From an uncultured Flavobacterium sp. (lineage in GTDB: Bacteria > Bacteroidota > Bacteroidia > Flavobacteriales > Flavobacteriaceae), in NCBI RefSeq assembly GCF_963422545.1, contig NZ_OY730241.1, positions 71,558 to 135,557 on the forward strand: DNA of 64,000 nucleotides, given 5' to 3'. The translations under genes and the position numbers were made by a program. The notes beneath the pieces were generated by a model. That model was not told the DNA's origin, made no database searches, and saw nothing but the letters and a program-made list of their open reading frames with translations. Positions 1 to 9,079 of this stretch are shown here, in pieces. Every line of letters starts with the position of its first letter. The first letter of the stretch is position 1.

Positions 1-153
1 TGACTTAAAAAAATAAAATGAGAATGACTTTGATTAGAGAAAAAACAGAACTTCATTTTACTCCGCAGGTTCTTTAGCTTACTTGAAGAAAATGAGCTAA
101 GCAAAAGGGAACCAAAATTAAAAAAAACACACAATAGAGAAACATTAAAATAA

Positions 154-1137
154 ATGAATACAATTAACGCTTCCATTATTGCTATTGGAGGATATGTACC
201 AGAAACAGTTTTAAGCAATGCTGATTTAGAAAAAATGGTAGATACCTCAGATGAGTGGATTACTTCACGCACAGGTATAAAAGAAAGAAGAATACTTGAC
301 GATCCATCATTGGCAACTTCAGATATGGCTTCTTTTGCAGTTAAAGATTTAATAGAAAATTATAATATCAATCCGCTTGATATTGATTGTCTTATTTTGG
401 CAACCTCTACTCCGGATCGTATTTTAACTCCTGCAGCCAGCTTAGTATGCGAAAAAGCGGGCTTGAAAAACGCTTGGGGATTTGACCTTAATTCTGCATG
501 TAGCGGTTTCTTATACGCTCTTTCAGTTGGTGCAAGTTTTATCGAAAGCGGCAGATACAAAAATGTTGTAGTTATTGGTGCTGACAAAATGAGTTCTATC
601 GTGAATTATGAAGACAGAAACAGCTGCATTTTATTTGGTGACGGTGCCGGTGCTGTACTTTTGCAGCCAAATACTGAAGGACGAGGCATACAGCAAAACA
701 TTTTTAGAACTGACGGAACCGGAGCAGAATATCTTACCGTACGTGCCGGTGGCTCTTTGCTTTCAACATCAGAAGAAACGATTCATAATAAACAACATTT
801 TGTGCAACAAGAAGGAAGAACAGTCTTTAAACAAGCTGTCAAAAATATGAGCACAACTTCTAAGGAATTAATGGAAAAAGCTTCCTTAACTCCAGAAATG
901 ATTGACTGGGTAATACCGCATCAGGCAAACCTGAGAATCATTCAGGCGGTAAGTGATGATATTGGAATTGGCATCGATAAGTTTAAAGTAAACATTCAAA
1001 GATATGGAAATACTACAGCAGCAACGATTCCTTTATGTTTGTGGGATTTTAAAAATGATTTCAAAAAGGGAGATAATATTATTGTAACTGCTTTTGGCGC
1101 AGGATTCTCTTGGGGAAGTATGTACATAAAATGGTAA
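154..1137 (+). CDS. fabH: Beta-ketoacyl-ACP synthase III (FabH family)
   Basis: This enzyme is expected to condense an acyl-CoA starter with malonyl-ACP, the first elongation step of type II fatty acid synthesis, in the cytoplasm. The 327-residue length is typical of FabH. The thiolase-fold triad is visible as Cys116 in the SACSGF motif, His256 in PHQAN and Asn286 in YGNTT. The N-terminal motif DEWITSRTGI is characteristic. The gene stands alone, without plsX or other fab genes, and is closed by a strong terminator 46 bp downstream. It may therefore be a second FabH copy serving another starter unit or pathway. The family call is secure; the exact substrate is not. Confidence 0.93.
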   Translation: MNTINASIIAIGGYVPETVLSNADLEKMVDTSDEWITSRTGIKERRILDDPSLATSDMASFAVKDLIENYNINPLDIDCLILATSTPDRILTPAASLVCEKAGLKNAWGFDLNSACSGFLYALSVGASFIESGRYKNVVVIGADKMSSIVNYEDRNSCILFGDGAGAVLLQPNTEGRGIQQNIFRTDGTGAEYLTVRAGGSLLSTSEETIHNKQHFVQQEGRTVFKQAVKNMSTTSKELMEKASLTPEMIDWVIPHQANLRIIQAVSDDIGIGIDKFKVNIQRYGNTTAATIPLCLWDFKNDFKKGDNIIVTAFGAGFSWGSMYIKW

Positions 1138-1182
1138 TTTAGAGTAATGCTTATTGCTTAAATTTTACTTTTACTTTACAAA

Positions 1183-1216
1183 AAACACTCAGTACAAAAA
1201 TTTGTGCTGAGTGTTT
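1183..1216 (+). terminator. Rho-independent terminator after fabH
   Basis: A hairpin has 16-base arms at 1183-1198 and 1201-1216 with a 2-base loop and one G-U wobble, and it is followed by a run of T on the plus strand. It closes the fabH transcript. Confidence 0.85.
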
Positions 1217-1316
1217 TTTTTTAGGTAGAATTAATCTATTTCTTTGCTTGTATAAGTTTAAAAAAATACTTTTCTATATTTGATTTAAGGAATTATAGCC
1301 AATCCAAATAACCAAT

Positions 1317-1982
1317 ATGCTTAAAAATACCATAATTTGCTCCATCACTATTCTATTATTTTTTGCCTGCAACCGAGCTGAAAAGAAACAAACCGAAAAT
1401 ACTTCAATTGCAAATGACAGCACAAAAAACATCAAACCTGAACAGGACTCTTTAGATTCTTCAAAAAAACCAGATTCGATAGTTTATTTCAATGCAAGTA
1501 ATACTGTAATTAAAGAAGAATTTAAAGATTCATTGTTTACAAAATTTTCAGATTTATTATCGGATGATAAATTTACCTTCATTGTTCCTAAAGGAAACAT
1601 AAATAAAACTACGTCAGTATTGAAAATTTTCAATAATACTGGTGAATTAATCTACGAAAAATCATTCGAAACCAGTTACTTAATTAATGGTTATGATTTA
1701 GAATATATCAAAAGTGATCAAGAACTTGAAAAATATATTTTGACTAAAGCCAAAGAAGTATTAGACATTGAGTCATTTTATGATGTTTCTAATAAAAACA
1801 AACTAAAAGAGGATGACATTCTAGGCCAATCAAAAGATGAATTTATAGACTATAATACATTTATAGAATGCCAAAATGATAAAAGACCTTTATTCATCAT
1901 TTCTCTTTCAGAAGAAGATACAACCTATATTGGTTATTCAAAAAAACAAAAAAAAGCAGTTGAGATTATTGGATGTTGTTAA
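1317..1982 (+). CDS. Putative lipoprotein of unknown function
   Basis: This 221-residue protein starts with a short basic and hydrophobic segment and a lipobox-like LLFFAC, so Cys18 is probably lipidated and the protein anchored in an envelope membrane. The segment after the lipobox, residues about 19-55, is rich in Lys, Asn, Ser and Asp, as expected for a linker. The remainder is a single small domain I do not recognise, ending in a Cys-Cys pair (EIIGCC). It has its own spacing from both neighbours and no evident operon partner. Confidence 0.7.
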   Translation: MLKNTIICSITILLFFACNRAEKKQTENTSIANDSTKNIKPEQDSLDSSKKPDSIVYFNASNTVIKEEFKDSLFTKFSDLLSDDKFTFIVPKGNINKTTSVLKIFNNTGELIYEKSFETSYLINGYDLEYIKSDQELEKYILTKAKEVLDIESFYDVSNKNKLKEDDILGQSKDEFIDYNTFIECQNDKRPLFIISLSEEDTTYIGYSKKQKKAVEIIGCC

Positions 1983-2114
1983 AAATTAAAAAAGATTACT
2001 AAAATTATCCGTAAAAAGAATATTTTTTAAATCATTTTTATTTTCAGTTTTATCTTCAAAAGTTAATCTTAAGCAATAAATTTTATAATAACAAAAGCCT
2101 GCTACTATCGCATT

Positions 2115-2813
2115 ATGATACAAGTCAAAAAAATTGAAAGTCTAAGTTTAATTAAAAACACAAACAAAAGAATACATTTAAAATATTTGGGTTGGGAAGA
2201 ACTTAATCGTGGGCAAGAACTTGTATATTATACTGTAGTAATCGATGACATTGACAGAACGGAAGTACTCTTTGGAGAAAAAAGAATCCAATGTTCAATA
2301 AATGAAAAAATAGAAATTGAACATCCAACTAAAGATTTTGGTTTCATTTCAAGTATTGGTTCTTTCCTGATAAACACTTCGACTTATTACAAAACAAATT
2401 TAGATGCGTATCACAGAGTTGACAAAACCATGATTTTAGACTCGTTGGTAGGCAGTTTTTTTTATCCTGATTATCATTTAACGATCAATAGAAGAAGTTT
2501 AGTTGTAACAGATTTAGCTACTTTAGAAAAAAAGAGAATCAAATTTGATGAAGATACTGACATCGAATGGGCTTATTTTATTAATTCGACTCAAATTCAA
2601 ATTATTCAGGCGTTTTCTAATCTCTGTTTTGTCTATGATTTAATGGATGAAAAAATTATAAATCAGAGAAGTATTGTCAACGAGAATCTTTATCCCAACA
2701 TTTTTAGATGGATTTACAGAGGTCAGCAATACAATTCGAATAAAATAGAAATGGAACTACTTCAAAGAAATGAAAACCAACATTTTATAAACAGTTATTT
2801 TGAAATAATGTAG
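2115..2813 (+). CDS. Hypothetical protein
   Basis: A 232-residue soluble protein without signal peptide or membrane segment. It is rich in beta-prone stretches and charged residues. I see no motif that assigns a family. It is convergent with the DUF4249 gene downstream and separated from it by a short hairpin. Upstream it is divided from the lipoprotein gene by about 130 bp of AT-rich sequence, so it probably has its own promoter. Its codon use and AT content resemble those of its neighbours. It is likely a real gene of unknown role. Confidence 0.6.
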   Translation: MIQVKKIESLSLIKNTNKRIHLKYLGWEELNRGQELVYYTVVIDDIDRTEVLFGEKRIQCSINEKIEIEHPTKDFGFISSIGSFLINTSTYYKTNLDAYHRVDKTMILDSLVGSFFYPDYHLTINRRSLVVTDLATLEKKRIKFDEDTDIEWAYFINSTQIQIIQAFSNLCFVYDLMDEKIINQRSIVNENLYPNIFRWIYRGQQYNSNKIEMELLQRNENQHFINSYFEIM

Positions 2814-2823
2814 TTCAAAAAAA

Positions 2824-2855
2824 ACATCTGACATAAATATTTATATGCCAGATGT
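2824..2855. terminator. Possible bidirectional hairpin between convergent genes
   Basis: ACATCTG at 2824-2830 pairs with CAGATGT at 2849-2855, and the interior can extend the stem imperfectly. It lies between the stops of two convergent genes and has an A-run on its left side. It is weaker than the other terminators in the window. Confidence 0.4.
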
Positions 2856-2879
2856 AATTACAAATCAACAATTAAATCT

Positions 2880-3728
2880 TTATTTTACCAAATAAGATAC
2901 TTTGTCTGCTTCGCAAAGCCTGAAGTAACCAAAGGCAAAATTATTTGGGTCATTGGTATTTACTATATTACCTCTTATATTTCCGGGAGGAATAGAAAAA
3001 GGGCTTCCTCCGTATACTTGTAAAATTAAATTCATATAATTATAGAAATTCTTCGAAATACCACGGTGCGTAATTTTAACTGTATTTCCAGGTTTCATTT
3101 TATCTGAGTCTGAGAATCGGGTACTTATTACATTCCCGTTAAAAAACTCATCATCAGTAAGTTCATATTGTGGGTATATCAGAAATTCGCTTTGATAATC
3201 TGTAAGGTAATAATTCATCTGATCAGCCGGATCTTTATAATAAAATATCAATTCAATTATATCTTTTCCATTAAAATCCTTAATAATGTCTTGCTCTACC
3301 TTATCAATTGGTGTTACGGAAGTTAGTTTTTCAGTCGCCTTAAAACTTTGCCCTTCTGCAGTTACAGAAAGTGTATAGTCCATGTTTAAAACGGGAACAA
3401 AATTAGTACATACGTAAGAACCGGGTACAGTTTCATTAAAGATAAAAACATCTCCATTACTATTTTCAACTTTTACCTGTGCACCGGAAACTTTTGGTGT
3501 AGTATTGTTATAATAAGGAGCTGTTTTACTAATCTTTATAACCTGCTCTTTTCCGGTTGTTCCTTTTTGCCAAATAATTTCTGCATCTATAACCAGTTTT
3601 GTCTGACCGGTCTCTAAATCAAGCTGTACGACCTCTTCACAAGATGAAAAAAACAATATAGAAAGCAGACTTAAAAAAGCCAATGCTTTACTTTTAAAAT
3701 TATACTTATTAATCCTTTGCATATTCAT
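2880..3728 (-). CDS. DUF4249 family outer-membrane lipoprotein
   Basis: This 282-residue protein has a signal segment ending in the lipobox LFFSSC, so Cys30 is the probable lipidation site. The following sequence, with VVQLDLETGQTKLVIDAEI, is the hallmark start of the DUF4249 family of Bacteroidota. Such proteins are encoded directly after STN-type TonB-dependent receptors, and by position they resemble SusD-like partner lipoproteins. Here the gene follows the receptor with the two coding regions sharing a base, so the proteins are almost certainly co-translated. The ligand is unknown. Five genes (sigma, small protein, FecR, receptor, this one) appear to form one operon. Confidence 0.85.
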   Translation of the reverse strand: MNMQRINKYNFKSKALAFLSLLSILFFSSCEEVVQLDLETGQTKLVIDAEIIWQKGTTGKEQVIKISKTAPYYNNTTPKVSGAQVKVENSNGDVFIFNETVPGSYVCTNFVPVLNMDYTLSVTAEGQSFKATEKLTSVTPIDKVEQDIIKDFNGKDIIELIFYYKDPADQMNYYLTDYQSEFLIYPQYELTDDEFFNGNVISTRFSDSDKMKPGNTVKITHRGISKNFYNYMNLILQVYGGSPFSIPPGNIRGNIVNTNDPNNFAFGYFRLCEADKVSYLVK

Positions 3729-6340
3729 TAAAATTTAAAATTATAAGAAATACCAGGTACCATCCCAAAAATAGAAAGTCTTCTGGTTTCATTCGCTCCC
3801 GTATCCTCATTTGTTGTAAATGTCATAGAAGCAGCATTTTTTCTATCGTAAACATTGTAAATACTAAATACCCAGTAGCTCTGCCATCCTTTCTTTTTGT
3901 CTGGTTTAGGCGTATAAGTTGCTGCTAAATCTAAGTGATGAAAAAGCGGAAGTCTGTTTTCATTTCTCAAAGAAAAATTAGGAATATTGATTCCTCCAAA
4001 TTCATAATAACCATTTGCATACGTTACAGGCTGACCTGATTGTAAGGTGAAATTAGCATTAAAAGACCATTTAGGATTGTATTCATAACTACCTACGATA
4101 CTCAAATTATGCATTTTATCATATCCTGACAAATACCAATTACCATTTGCTACTCCAGGTTCTTCAGGTGTTCTTCCTGGCGTTTTTTGTTCTGCTCTTG
4201 ACAAAGTATATGAAACCCATCCTGTAAAAGCTCCTCTGTTTTTTCTTAACAATAATTCCAGACCATAGGATCTGGCTTTACCATTCAAAATAACCTGTTC
4301 TATATTATTATTTGCCAAAATATTCGCTCCATCTATATAATCGATACGGTTTTTGATGTTTTTATAAAATAATTCCCCTTCAAAAGAATAATCGTTATCC
4401 TTAAAATTCTTAAAATATCCTACCGCATATTGATCCAGTAATTGTGGTTTTGTAAAAGGTCCGCTTGGTGTCCAGATACTCATTGGTAATGGAGACTGGG
4501 TATTGGATAAGATATGAATATATTGCGCCATTCTGTTATAACTTGCTTTTACAGAAGTGTTATCATCAAAAGCATAAGATAAAGCAGCACGCGGTTCGAG
4601 ATTGTCAAATTTGCTTATCGTTTCTCCGCTTTTATAAGATATTGTTCCGGTTGGAGTTCCTTTTTCATAAATATGATATAAAGGATTGTATACTACTGCT
4701 TCTCCATTTTCATAAGTGCTTATATCCTCACCTCCCAAACGATAAAACATACTGTAGCGAAGTCCATATCTAAAATTAAGTTTCTCTGTAAGCTGATGTT
4801 CAAAATCAAGATAAGCTGATGTTTCTAAAGAATATTTTTTGTCAAGCTGTTTGTAATTAAACTGCGAATCTAAACTCGTTGGTTGTACCGTTCCCGGATT
4901 AAAATCATAATATTGACCGTCGATTCCGTAATTCAGTTTTAACTTCTCTGACAAGGTATGATTCCAATTGTACTTAAGTCCATAAGTTTTAATGTTACTG
5001 TCCCACTGAAAACTTTCGGCCTGCAAACCAAGATTGAATTTATAATCGCTGTAGAAAACAGATAAATTTGTATTTAAATTATCCGAAAATTTATGCTTCC
5101 AGCTTACGATTCCCATTGTGTTACCGTATGTACTGGCGAAACGATCACTAATATCAAAAACATCATTTCCAAAATATCCGGAAAATGCCAGTGTATTATT
5201 AGCACCCAAACGGTAATTAAATTTGGCATTAAGATCATAAAACAGGGCTGAATTTTTGTTATCAGACAGTTTCAGGAATAAATGAGCATAAGAAGCACGT
5301 CCTGCAATAATAAATGAACCTTTTTCTTTTTGGATAGGTCCCTGAACTAATAAACGGCTTGATATTAAACCAATACCTCCATTTACTTTATAATTGTCAA
5401 AATCTCCGGTTTGCTGACTTACATCGAGTACAGACGAAACGCGCCCACCAAATTTAGATGGAATCCCTCCTTTGTATAAATCTAATCCGTTTATAATATC
5501 TACATTAAAAATAGAGAAGAAACCAAACATGTGAGAATCACCATATACAGGAGCACCATCTAAAAGAACCAAATTCTGATCTGCCGCACCACCACGTACA
5601 TTAAATCCTGACGATGCTTCTCCGGCGTTTGTAACTCCAGGCAATGTCAATATCGATTTTAAAGGATCCGGCTCTCCCATTGCAGCAGGAATTCGCTTAA
5701 TCTCGGCCATTGAAAGCTTGTTAACACTCATTTGAGTATTCTTAACATCAACAGCCTTATTAGTGGTAACTATCACCTGCTCCAACTCCTGACTGTCTGC
5801 ATCCATGGTAAAATTGATTCTTTCATCATCAGAAACAGTAATTTGTGTTTCTTTATTCTTTAAACCAATATAACTAATTGCAACGGTATAAGTGCCTTTA
5901 TCCAGATCCATAGAAAACATTCCATTTCTGTCTGTTGTAACACCTGTTTCCAGTTCTTTAATAAAAACATTGGCTCCAATAATTGGCTCCTTGTTATCGT
6001 CAAAAACCTGTCCGGTCAGCTTATTTTTTTTTTTAGGTGTTTTGCTAGTTTTTTGTTTTACAAAAATATTACTGCCAACAATTGAAAACTGAACCGACGC
6101 GCTCTTATTTAATTCATTAACAAGTTCCTTTATATCAATTTTTTTATACGTTTTTTTATGGGTAAAATACTTCTGACTTGTATTAACTTGATCTGTAAAA
6201 GCAAATTTATAATCAGATTGATTTTCAATTTGTTTAAAGAACTCTTTTAATGTTACCGTTTTATCGACAGTTACAGTTACGTTTTGAGAAAACACACCTA
6301 AACTGAGTAAAAAAAAGCATGCTGAAATTATATGCTTCAT
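3728..6340 (-). CDS. TonB-dependent receptor with STN and carboxypeptidase-like domains
   Basis: This 870-residue outer-membrane receptor should import a ligand using TonB energy and also signal to the neighbouring FecR/sigma pair. In order it has a signal peptide (about 1-18), an STN domain (about 20-95), a carboxypeptidase-regulatory-like beta domain (about 105-185, LTGQVFDDNKEPIIGANV), a plug (about 200-310, with LPGVTNAGEASSGFNVRGG and LLDGAPVY), and a large C-terminal beta-barrel ending in KF. The STN domain is the part expected to contact FecR. No SusD-like gene is present; the DUF4249 lipoprotein takes that place. The substrate cannot be told from the sequence. Confidence 0.92.
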   Translation of the reverse strand: MKHIISACFFLLSLGVFSQNVTVTVDKTVTLKEFFKQIENQSDYKFAFTDQVNTSQKYFTHKKTYKKIDIKELVNELNKSASVQFSIVGSNIFVKQKTSKTPKKKNKLTGQVFDDNKEPIIGANVFIKELETGVTTDRNGMFSMDLDKGTYTVAISYIGLKNKETQITVSDDERINFTMDADSQELEQVIVTTNKAVDVKNTQMSVNKLSMAEIKRIPAAMGEPDPLKSILTLPGVTNAGEASSGFNVRGGAADQNLVLLDGAPVYGDSHMFGFFSIFNVDIINGLDLYKGGIPSKFGGRVSSVLDVSQQTGDFDNYKVNGGIGLISSRLLVQGPIQKEKGSFIIAGRASYAHLFLKLSDNKNSALFYDLNAKFNYRLGANNTLAFSGYFGNDVFDISDRFASTYGNTMGIVSWKHKFSDNLNTNLSVFYSDYKFNLGLQAESFQWDSNIKTYGLKYNWNHTLSEKLKLNYGIDGQYYDFNPGTVQPTSLDSQFNYKQLDKKYSLETSAYLDFEHQLTEKLNFRYGLRYSMFYRLGGEDISTYENGEAVVYNPLYHIYEKGTPTGTISYKSGETISKFDNLEPRAALSYAFDDNTSVKASYNRMAQYIHILSNTQSPLPMSIWTPSGPFTKPQLLDQYAVGYFKNFKDNDYSFEGELFYKNIKNRIDYIDGANILANNNIEQVILNGKARSYGLELLLRKNRGAFTGWVSYTLSRAEQKTPGRTPEEPGVANGNWYLSGYDKMHNLSIVGSYEYNPKWSFNANFTLQSGQPVTYANGYYEFGGINIPNFSLRNENRLPLFHHLDLAATYTPKPDKKKGWQSYWVFSIYNVYDRKNAASMTFTTNEDTGANETRRLSIFGMVPGISYNFKF

Positions 6341-6440
6341 GAAATTTTGTATTTTTGAATATTATTAAATAGGATAGCTTCATACTATCCTGACCATGAG
6401 GAGGATGTTTAGTTTCGCGGCTAGTGCATCCTTTTCTTTT

Positions 6441-7283
6441 CTATTGAAAAGTAATTACTTTTAATTCTTCATTTATTTCAAAGTTTAGGTTATACATTTC
6501 TGATATTAATTGGACAATTGTTTTTAAGTCTTCTTTTTTGTTGATTCGAACCGTAATTCGTTGGTTGATATATTCCTGTGGAAATATCATTTTATAGCCA
6601 TAGTTCGTTTTAATGTAATCACTAAGAACTGTTAGTTTTTCATTTTCAAAATCAGTAAATCTCTCGAATTCTGTTACTGCAGCTGTATTGTTTGCATAAG
6701 TAAAAGTTTCACCGGGTACCAGTATCCATTTTTTATCCTGATTTTTTACACTCATTTCGACACTTCCTTCAAAAAGAGCTACTGTCACTTCTTTTTGTGC
6801 ATTTCCTTTTACAGTAAAGGAAGTTCCTAAAACGGTTGTTGTAGTTTCATTGCAAAAAACCTGAAAAGGATGTTTTTTATCTTTTTGAACTTTAAAATAA
6901 CATTCACCTTCAATTTCAATCTTTCTGTTGGTTTTAAAATTATTGGCGTAAGTAAGTTTCGAATTAGAACTTAACTCTACCTTAGAACTATCCGGCAGGA
7001 AAACTGTTTTTACTTTTGTAGTTGTATTTTCAATTACAGTAGAAGCTGCTAAAATATTTTGATCTAAGGGATCTCTGTTAAAATAAATCCCGGTTCCGAT
7101 AAGTACAAAAATTAAAACAGCTGCCGCTGCTGCGTACCTCCATACTTTAAATTTTGGTTTCTTTGCAGTAAAAGCTTTCGATTGAAATTCTTCCCACGAA
7201 GCTTCTTTTTCACTATCAGAATGTGAAATGGGAACTTCATCCCAAATCTTTTTTAATTCGTCTTCTATTTTTTTATCATTCAT
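6441..7283 (-). CDS. FecR family anti-sigma factor
   Basis: A 280-residue single-pass inner-membrane regulator. Residues 1-48 form the cytoplasmic sigma-binding part. A membrane helix lies at about 51-67, followed by the FecR domain (about 85-190, with DSSKVELSSNSKLTY) and a C-terminal DUF4974-like STN fold (about 212-280). In this family the periplasmic part senses the STN domain of the partner receptor and controls an ECF sigma factor. Gene order supports this role: the sigma gene lies upstream and the STN/TonB receptor 100 bp downstream. Its start is 12 bp from the stop of the small protein before it. Confidence 0.92.
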   Translation of the reverse strand: MNDKKIEDELKKIWDEVPISHSDSEKEASWEEFQSKAFTAKKPKFKVWRYAAAAAVLIFVLIGTGIYFNRDPLDQNILAASTVIENTTTKVKTVFLPDSSKVELSSNSKLTYANNFKTNRKIEIEGECYFKVQKDKKHPFQVFCNETTTTVLGTSFTVKGNAQKEVTVALFEGSVEMSVKNQDKKWILVPGETFTYANNTAAVTEFERFTDFENEKLTVLSDYIKTNYGYKMIFPQEYINQRITVRINKKEDLKTIVQLISEMYNLNFEINEELKVITFQ

Positions 7284-7295
7284 ATCTTTGGGGCG

Positions 7296-7505
7296 TTAAA
7301 GTTTTTGACAATAAAATCCTTGCTTATTAAAAACACCGTAGACCATTTCTTTAATATCTCTGTTGGTTTCGATTTTTAGAACATGATTAGAATCTTCTAA
7401 ATCAAAATTCATGATACAATCAGAAATAACAAATTGAAGAAGCGCTACAATAAACCTTGCATCTTCCTTGGTCGTAATATCCGTTTTATAAGCTTCAATA
7501 TTCAT
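7296..7505 (-). CDS. Small conserved-type protein between sigma factor and FecR
   Basis: A 69-residue protein, MNIEAYKTDI to GFYCQKL, with alternating helix and strand tendency, no signal peptide and a Cys near the C-terminus. The pattern (a helix after the first strand, then a strand with INFDLEDSxxVLxIE-like spacing, then a helix and GFxC) suggests a ferredoxin-like or HMA-like fold, but the metal-binding CxxC is absent. It sits 46 bp after the sigma gene and 12 bp before fecR, so it is in the operon. The function is unknown. A role in tuning the sigma/anti-sigma switch would be pure inference from position. Confidence 0.7.
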   Translation of the reverse strand: MNIEAYKTDITTKEDARFIVALLQFVISDCIMNFDLEDSNHVLKIETNRDIKEMVYGVFNKQGFYCQKL

Positions 7506-7551
7506 TTTTATGTTCTCGTTTTATATATAACAAACGAGATCATAAAAGTTC

Positions 7552-8073
7552 CTAATGGTTTTGGATTTTTTTTCGAATAAATTTACTGGCGAGATAAATA
7601 TGATTGGCAATTGTCTTTTCAGAAAGATCTGTCATTGCTGCAATCTCCTTATAGCTAAGGTTTTCCAGTTTATGTAGTGTATATATTTTTTGTTGTTGTT
7701 CCGGAAGCAGATTTATGAAATTATATAATTTTTCTTGTCTTTCTTCAAAAATTTCAGTTTCGGTATCCTCCTCTTCCATTACAACATGCAAAGGATCAAG
7801 TTGTACTATTTTATTTTCTCTGTTAAGATGATTAATGATAATGTTCTTGCAGATAACGAACAATTGTTTATCTAATAAAACATCTTCATTGAGTAATTCT
7901 CTTTTATTATATAATCTTAAAAAAGTCTCCTGAACAAAGTCCTGCGGAGTCAGAACTGTAAAATTAAATCGTTTAGCAATGTTTACAAGTTTATCATAGT
8001 AGTTTAAATAAGCTTCTTTGAAAGAAGTTTCATTACCTTTTTTTAAACTTAATATAAACTTTCTATTGTCCAT
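7552..8073 (-). CDS. ECF RNA polymerase sigma-70 factor
   Basis: This 173-residue protein has the two conserved parts of an ECF sigma factor. Region 2 lies at about 10-75, with the core-binding DFVQETFLRLY. Region 4 lies at about 115-170, with LPEQQQKIYTLH followed by the helix-turn-helix LSYKEIAAMTDLSEKTIANH. It heads the operon with the small protein, FecR, the STN receptor and the DUF4249 lipoprotein, so it most likely directs transcription of its own uptake operon when the receptor is occupied. The start at 8073 gives the standard length. Confidence 0.92.
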   Translation of the reverse strand: MDNRKFILSLKKGNETSFKEAYLNYYDKLVNIAKRFNFTVLTPQDFVQETFLRLYNKRELLNEDVLLDKQLFVICKNIIINHLNRENKIVQLDPLHVVMEEEDTETEIFEERQEKLYNFINLLPEQQQKIYTLHKLENLSYKEIAAMTDLSEKTIANHIYLASKFIRKKIQNH

Positions 8074-8433
8074 AACTTAAATATGATAATTAATCTAAAC
8101 TCAATGTCTTTTATAATATTGTACAATAAAATTGATCTCTTAAGATTTCCTTAATTATTTTCTTAATAAATCTTAAAGTGCAAAGAACAGAAATATATTT
8201 TATTCTTAAATTATTTAACAGAAAATTATACTTTAAAAAATTGTGTCCTCAAAATCTGAAATAGTTTTGGTGCTGTCTTCAAAAACAAAAAAACCTCTTT
8301 TTTACGAAGAGGTTACACGAGATATACTGGCTTTTGAATCGCTGTAAAAATCAGAAACAGAACTTTTTAAGATTGTGTCTAATAGATTTATTAAGTAACT
8401 AATTATCTAAATATTTGTTCTATACGGTAGCTA
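8074..8433. other. Gene-free AT-rich interval upstream of the sigma gene
   Basis: No coding region is evident in these 360 bp. They hold the upstream region of the sigma operon on the minus strand and a terminator hairpin (8292-8314) that would serve the lipoprotein gene at 8434-8895. I found no convincing TTG...TAnnTTTG promoter. Confidence 0.5.
8284..8314 (-). terminator. Rho-independent terminator for the 8434-8895 lipoprotein gene
   Basis: AACCTCTT at 8292-8299 pairs with AAGAGGTT at 8307-8314. On the minus strand the stem is followed by a run of T interrupted by single bases. It lies about 120 nt beyond the stop of the lipoprotein gene. Confidence 0.7.
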
Positions 8434-8895
8434 TTATGATGAAAGATCTTCAATTTCGACTAAATACCAATTACCTTCAACCTGCCTAAATTTATATAAC
8501 TCATATATTCCGTTATCATAACCTAAACGGCTATAAATCATATATCCATTTTTTTCTCTTTTTTCAATGGTATATTTATCAGTCTCTTTTTTCATAGCTA
8601 ATGAATCCACAGTGAAATCCATGTATTCAAAATTTGAACTTTTTATCAGTTTAGTTTGAATTTTTTCGCCCAAAAGATCATTTTCATCAGGAGTTTTGCA
8701 TTTTAAAGGAAACACAATTCTCTCTTTTTGATAAATACTGTCTTTTGCAAATTTTTTAAAGAAAGAATCAAAATCTTCTGAAACTTTTTTTGAAGTGATT
8801 TGATTCTCTTTCTTTAATTGTAAATCCTTTTTTACACTATTTTCTTTGCAGGAAAATAATAGAAAAAAAGTAGCTAAGAAAAATAGTATTCTCAT
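8434..8895 (-). CDS. Putative lipoprotein of unknown function
   Basis: A 153-residue protein whose N-terminus (MRILFFLATFFLLFSC) is a clear lipoprotein signal with Cys16 as the acylation site. The mature part begins with a Lys-rich stretch and continues into a compact alpha/beta domain. The last third (YSRLGYDNGIYELYKFRQVEGNWYLVEIED) resembles the end of DUF4348/NTF2-like lipoproteins of Bacteroidota, but I cannot place the family with certainty. It is divergent from the tetR gene and has its own terminator. Confidence 0.7.
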   Translation of the reverse strand: MRILFFLATFFLLFSCKENSVKKDLQLKKENQITSKKVSEDFDSFFKKFAKDSIYQKERIVFPLKCKTPDENDLLGEKIQTKLIKSSNFEYMDFTVDSLAMKKETDKYTIEKREKNGYMIYSRLGYDNGIYELYKFRQVEGNWYLVEIEDLSS

Positions 8896-9017
8896 ATAAA
8901 ATTTAGAGTTTTATTCTGCAAAGTAAATATGCATTTTATTAATCGTTAATATTAATCAATTTAAAGGCAGTATTTAAAATAGAATATTGTCTTTATGTTA
9001 ATTATCTTCTCATTCTT

Positions 9018-9035
9018 AAATACCGATCGGTATTT
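9018..9035. promoter_or_regulatory. TetR operator 1, in the promoter of tetR
   Basis: AAATACCGATCGGTATTT is a perfect 18-bp palindrome. It lies just upstream of TATATTTG at 9041-9048, a match to the Bacteroidota -7 element TAnnTTTG, so a bound repressor would block the promoter of the tetR gene starting at 9080. The core recurs at 9683-9696. Confidence 0.8.
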
Positions 9036-9079
9036 ATGCTTATATTTGTTTTGATTTTATTTTATTTCAAACAGAAATT

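Noticed and set aside
4465..4773. Plus-strand frame of 102 codons inside the TonB receptor gene
   Set aside because: It is fully antisense to the barrel domain, which has clear family motifs.
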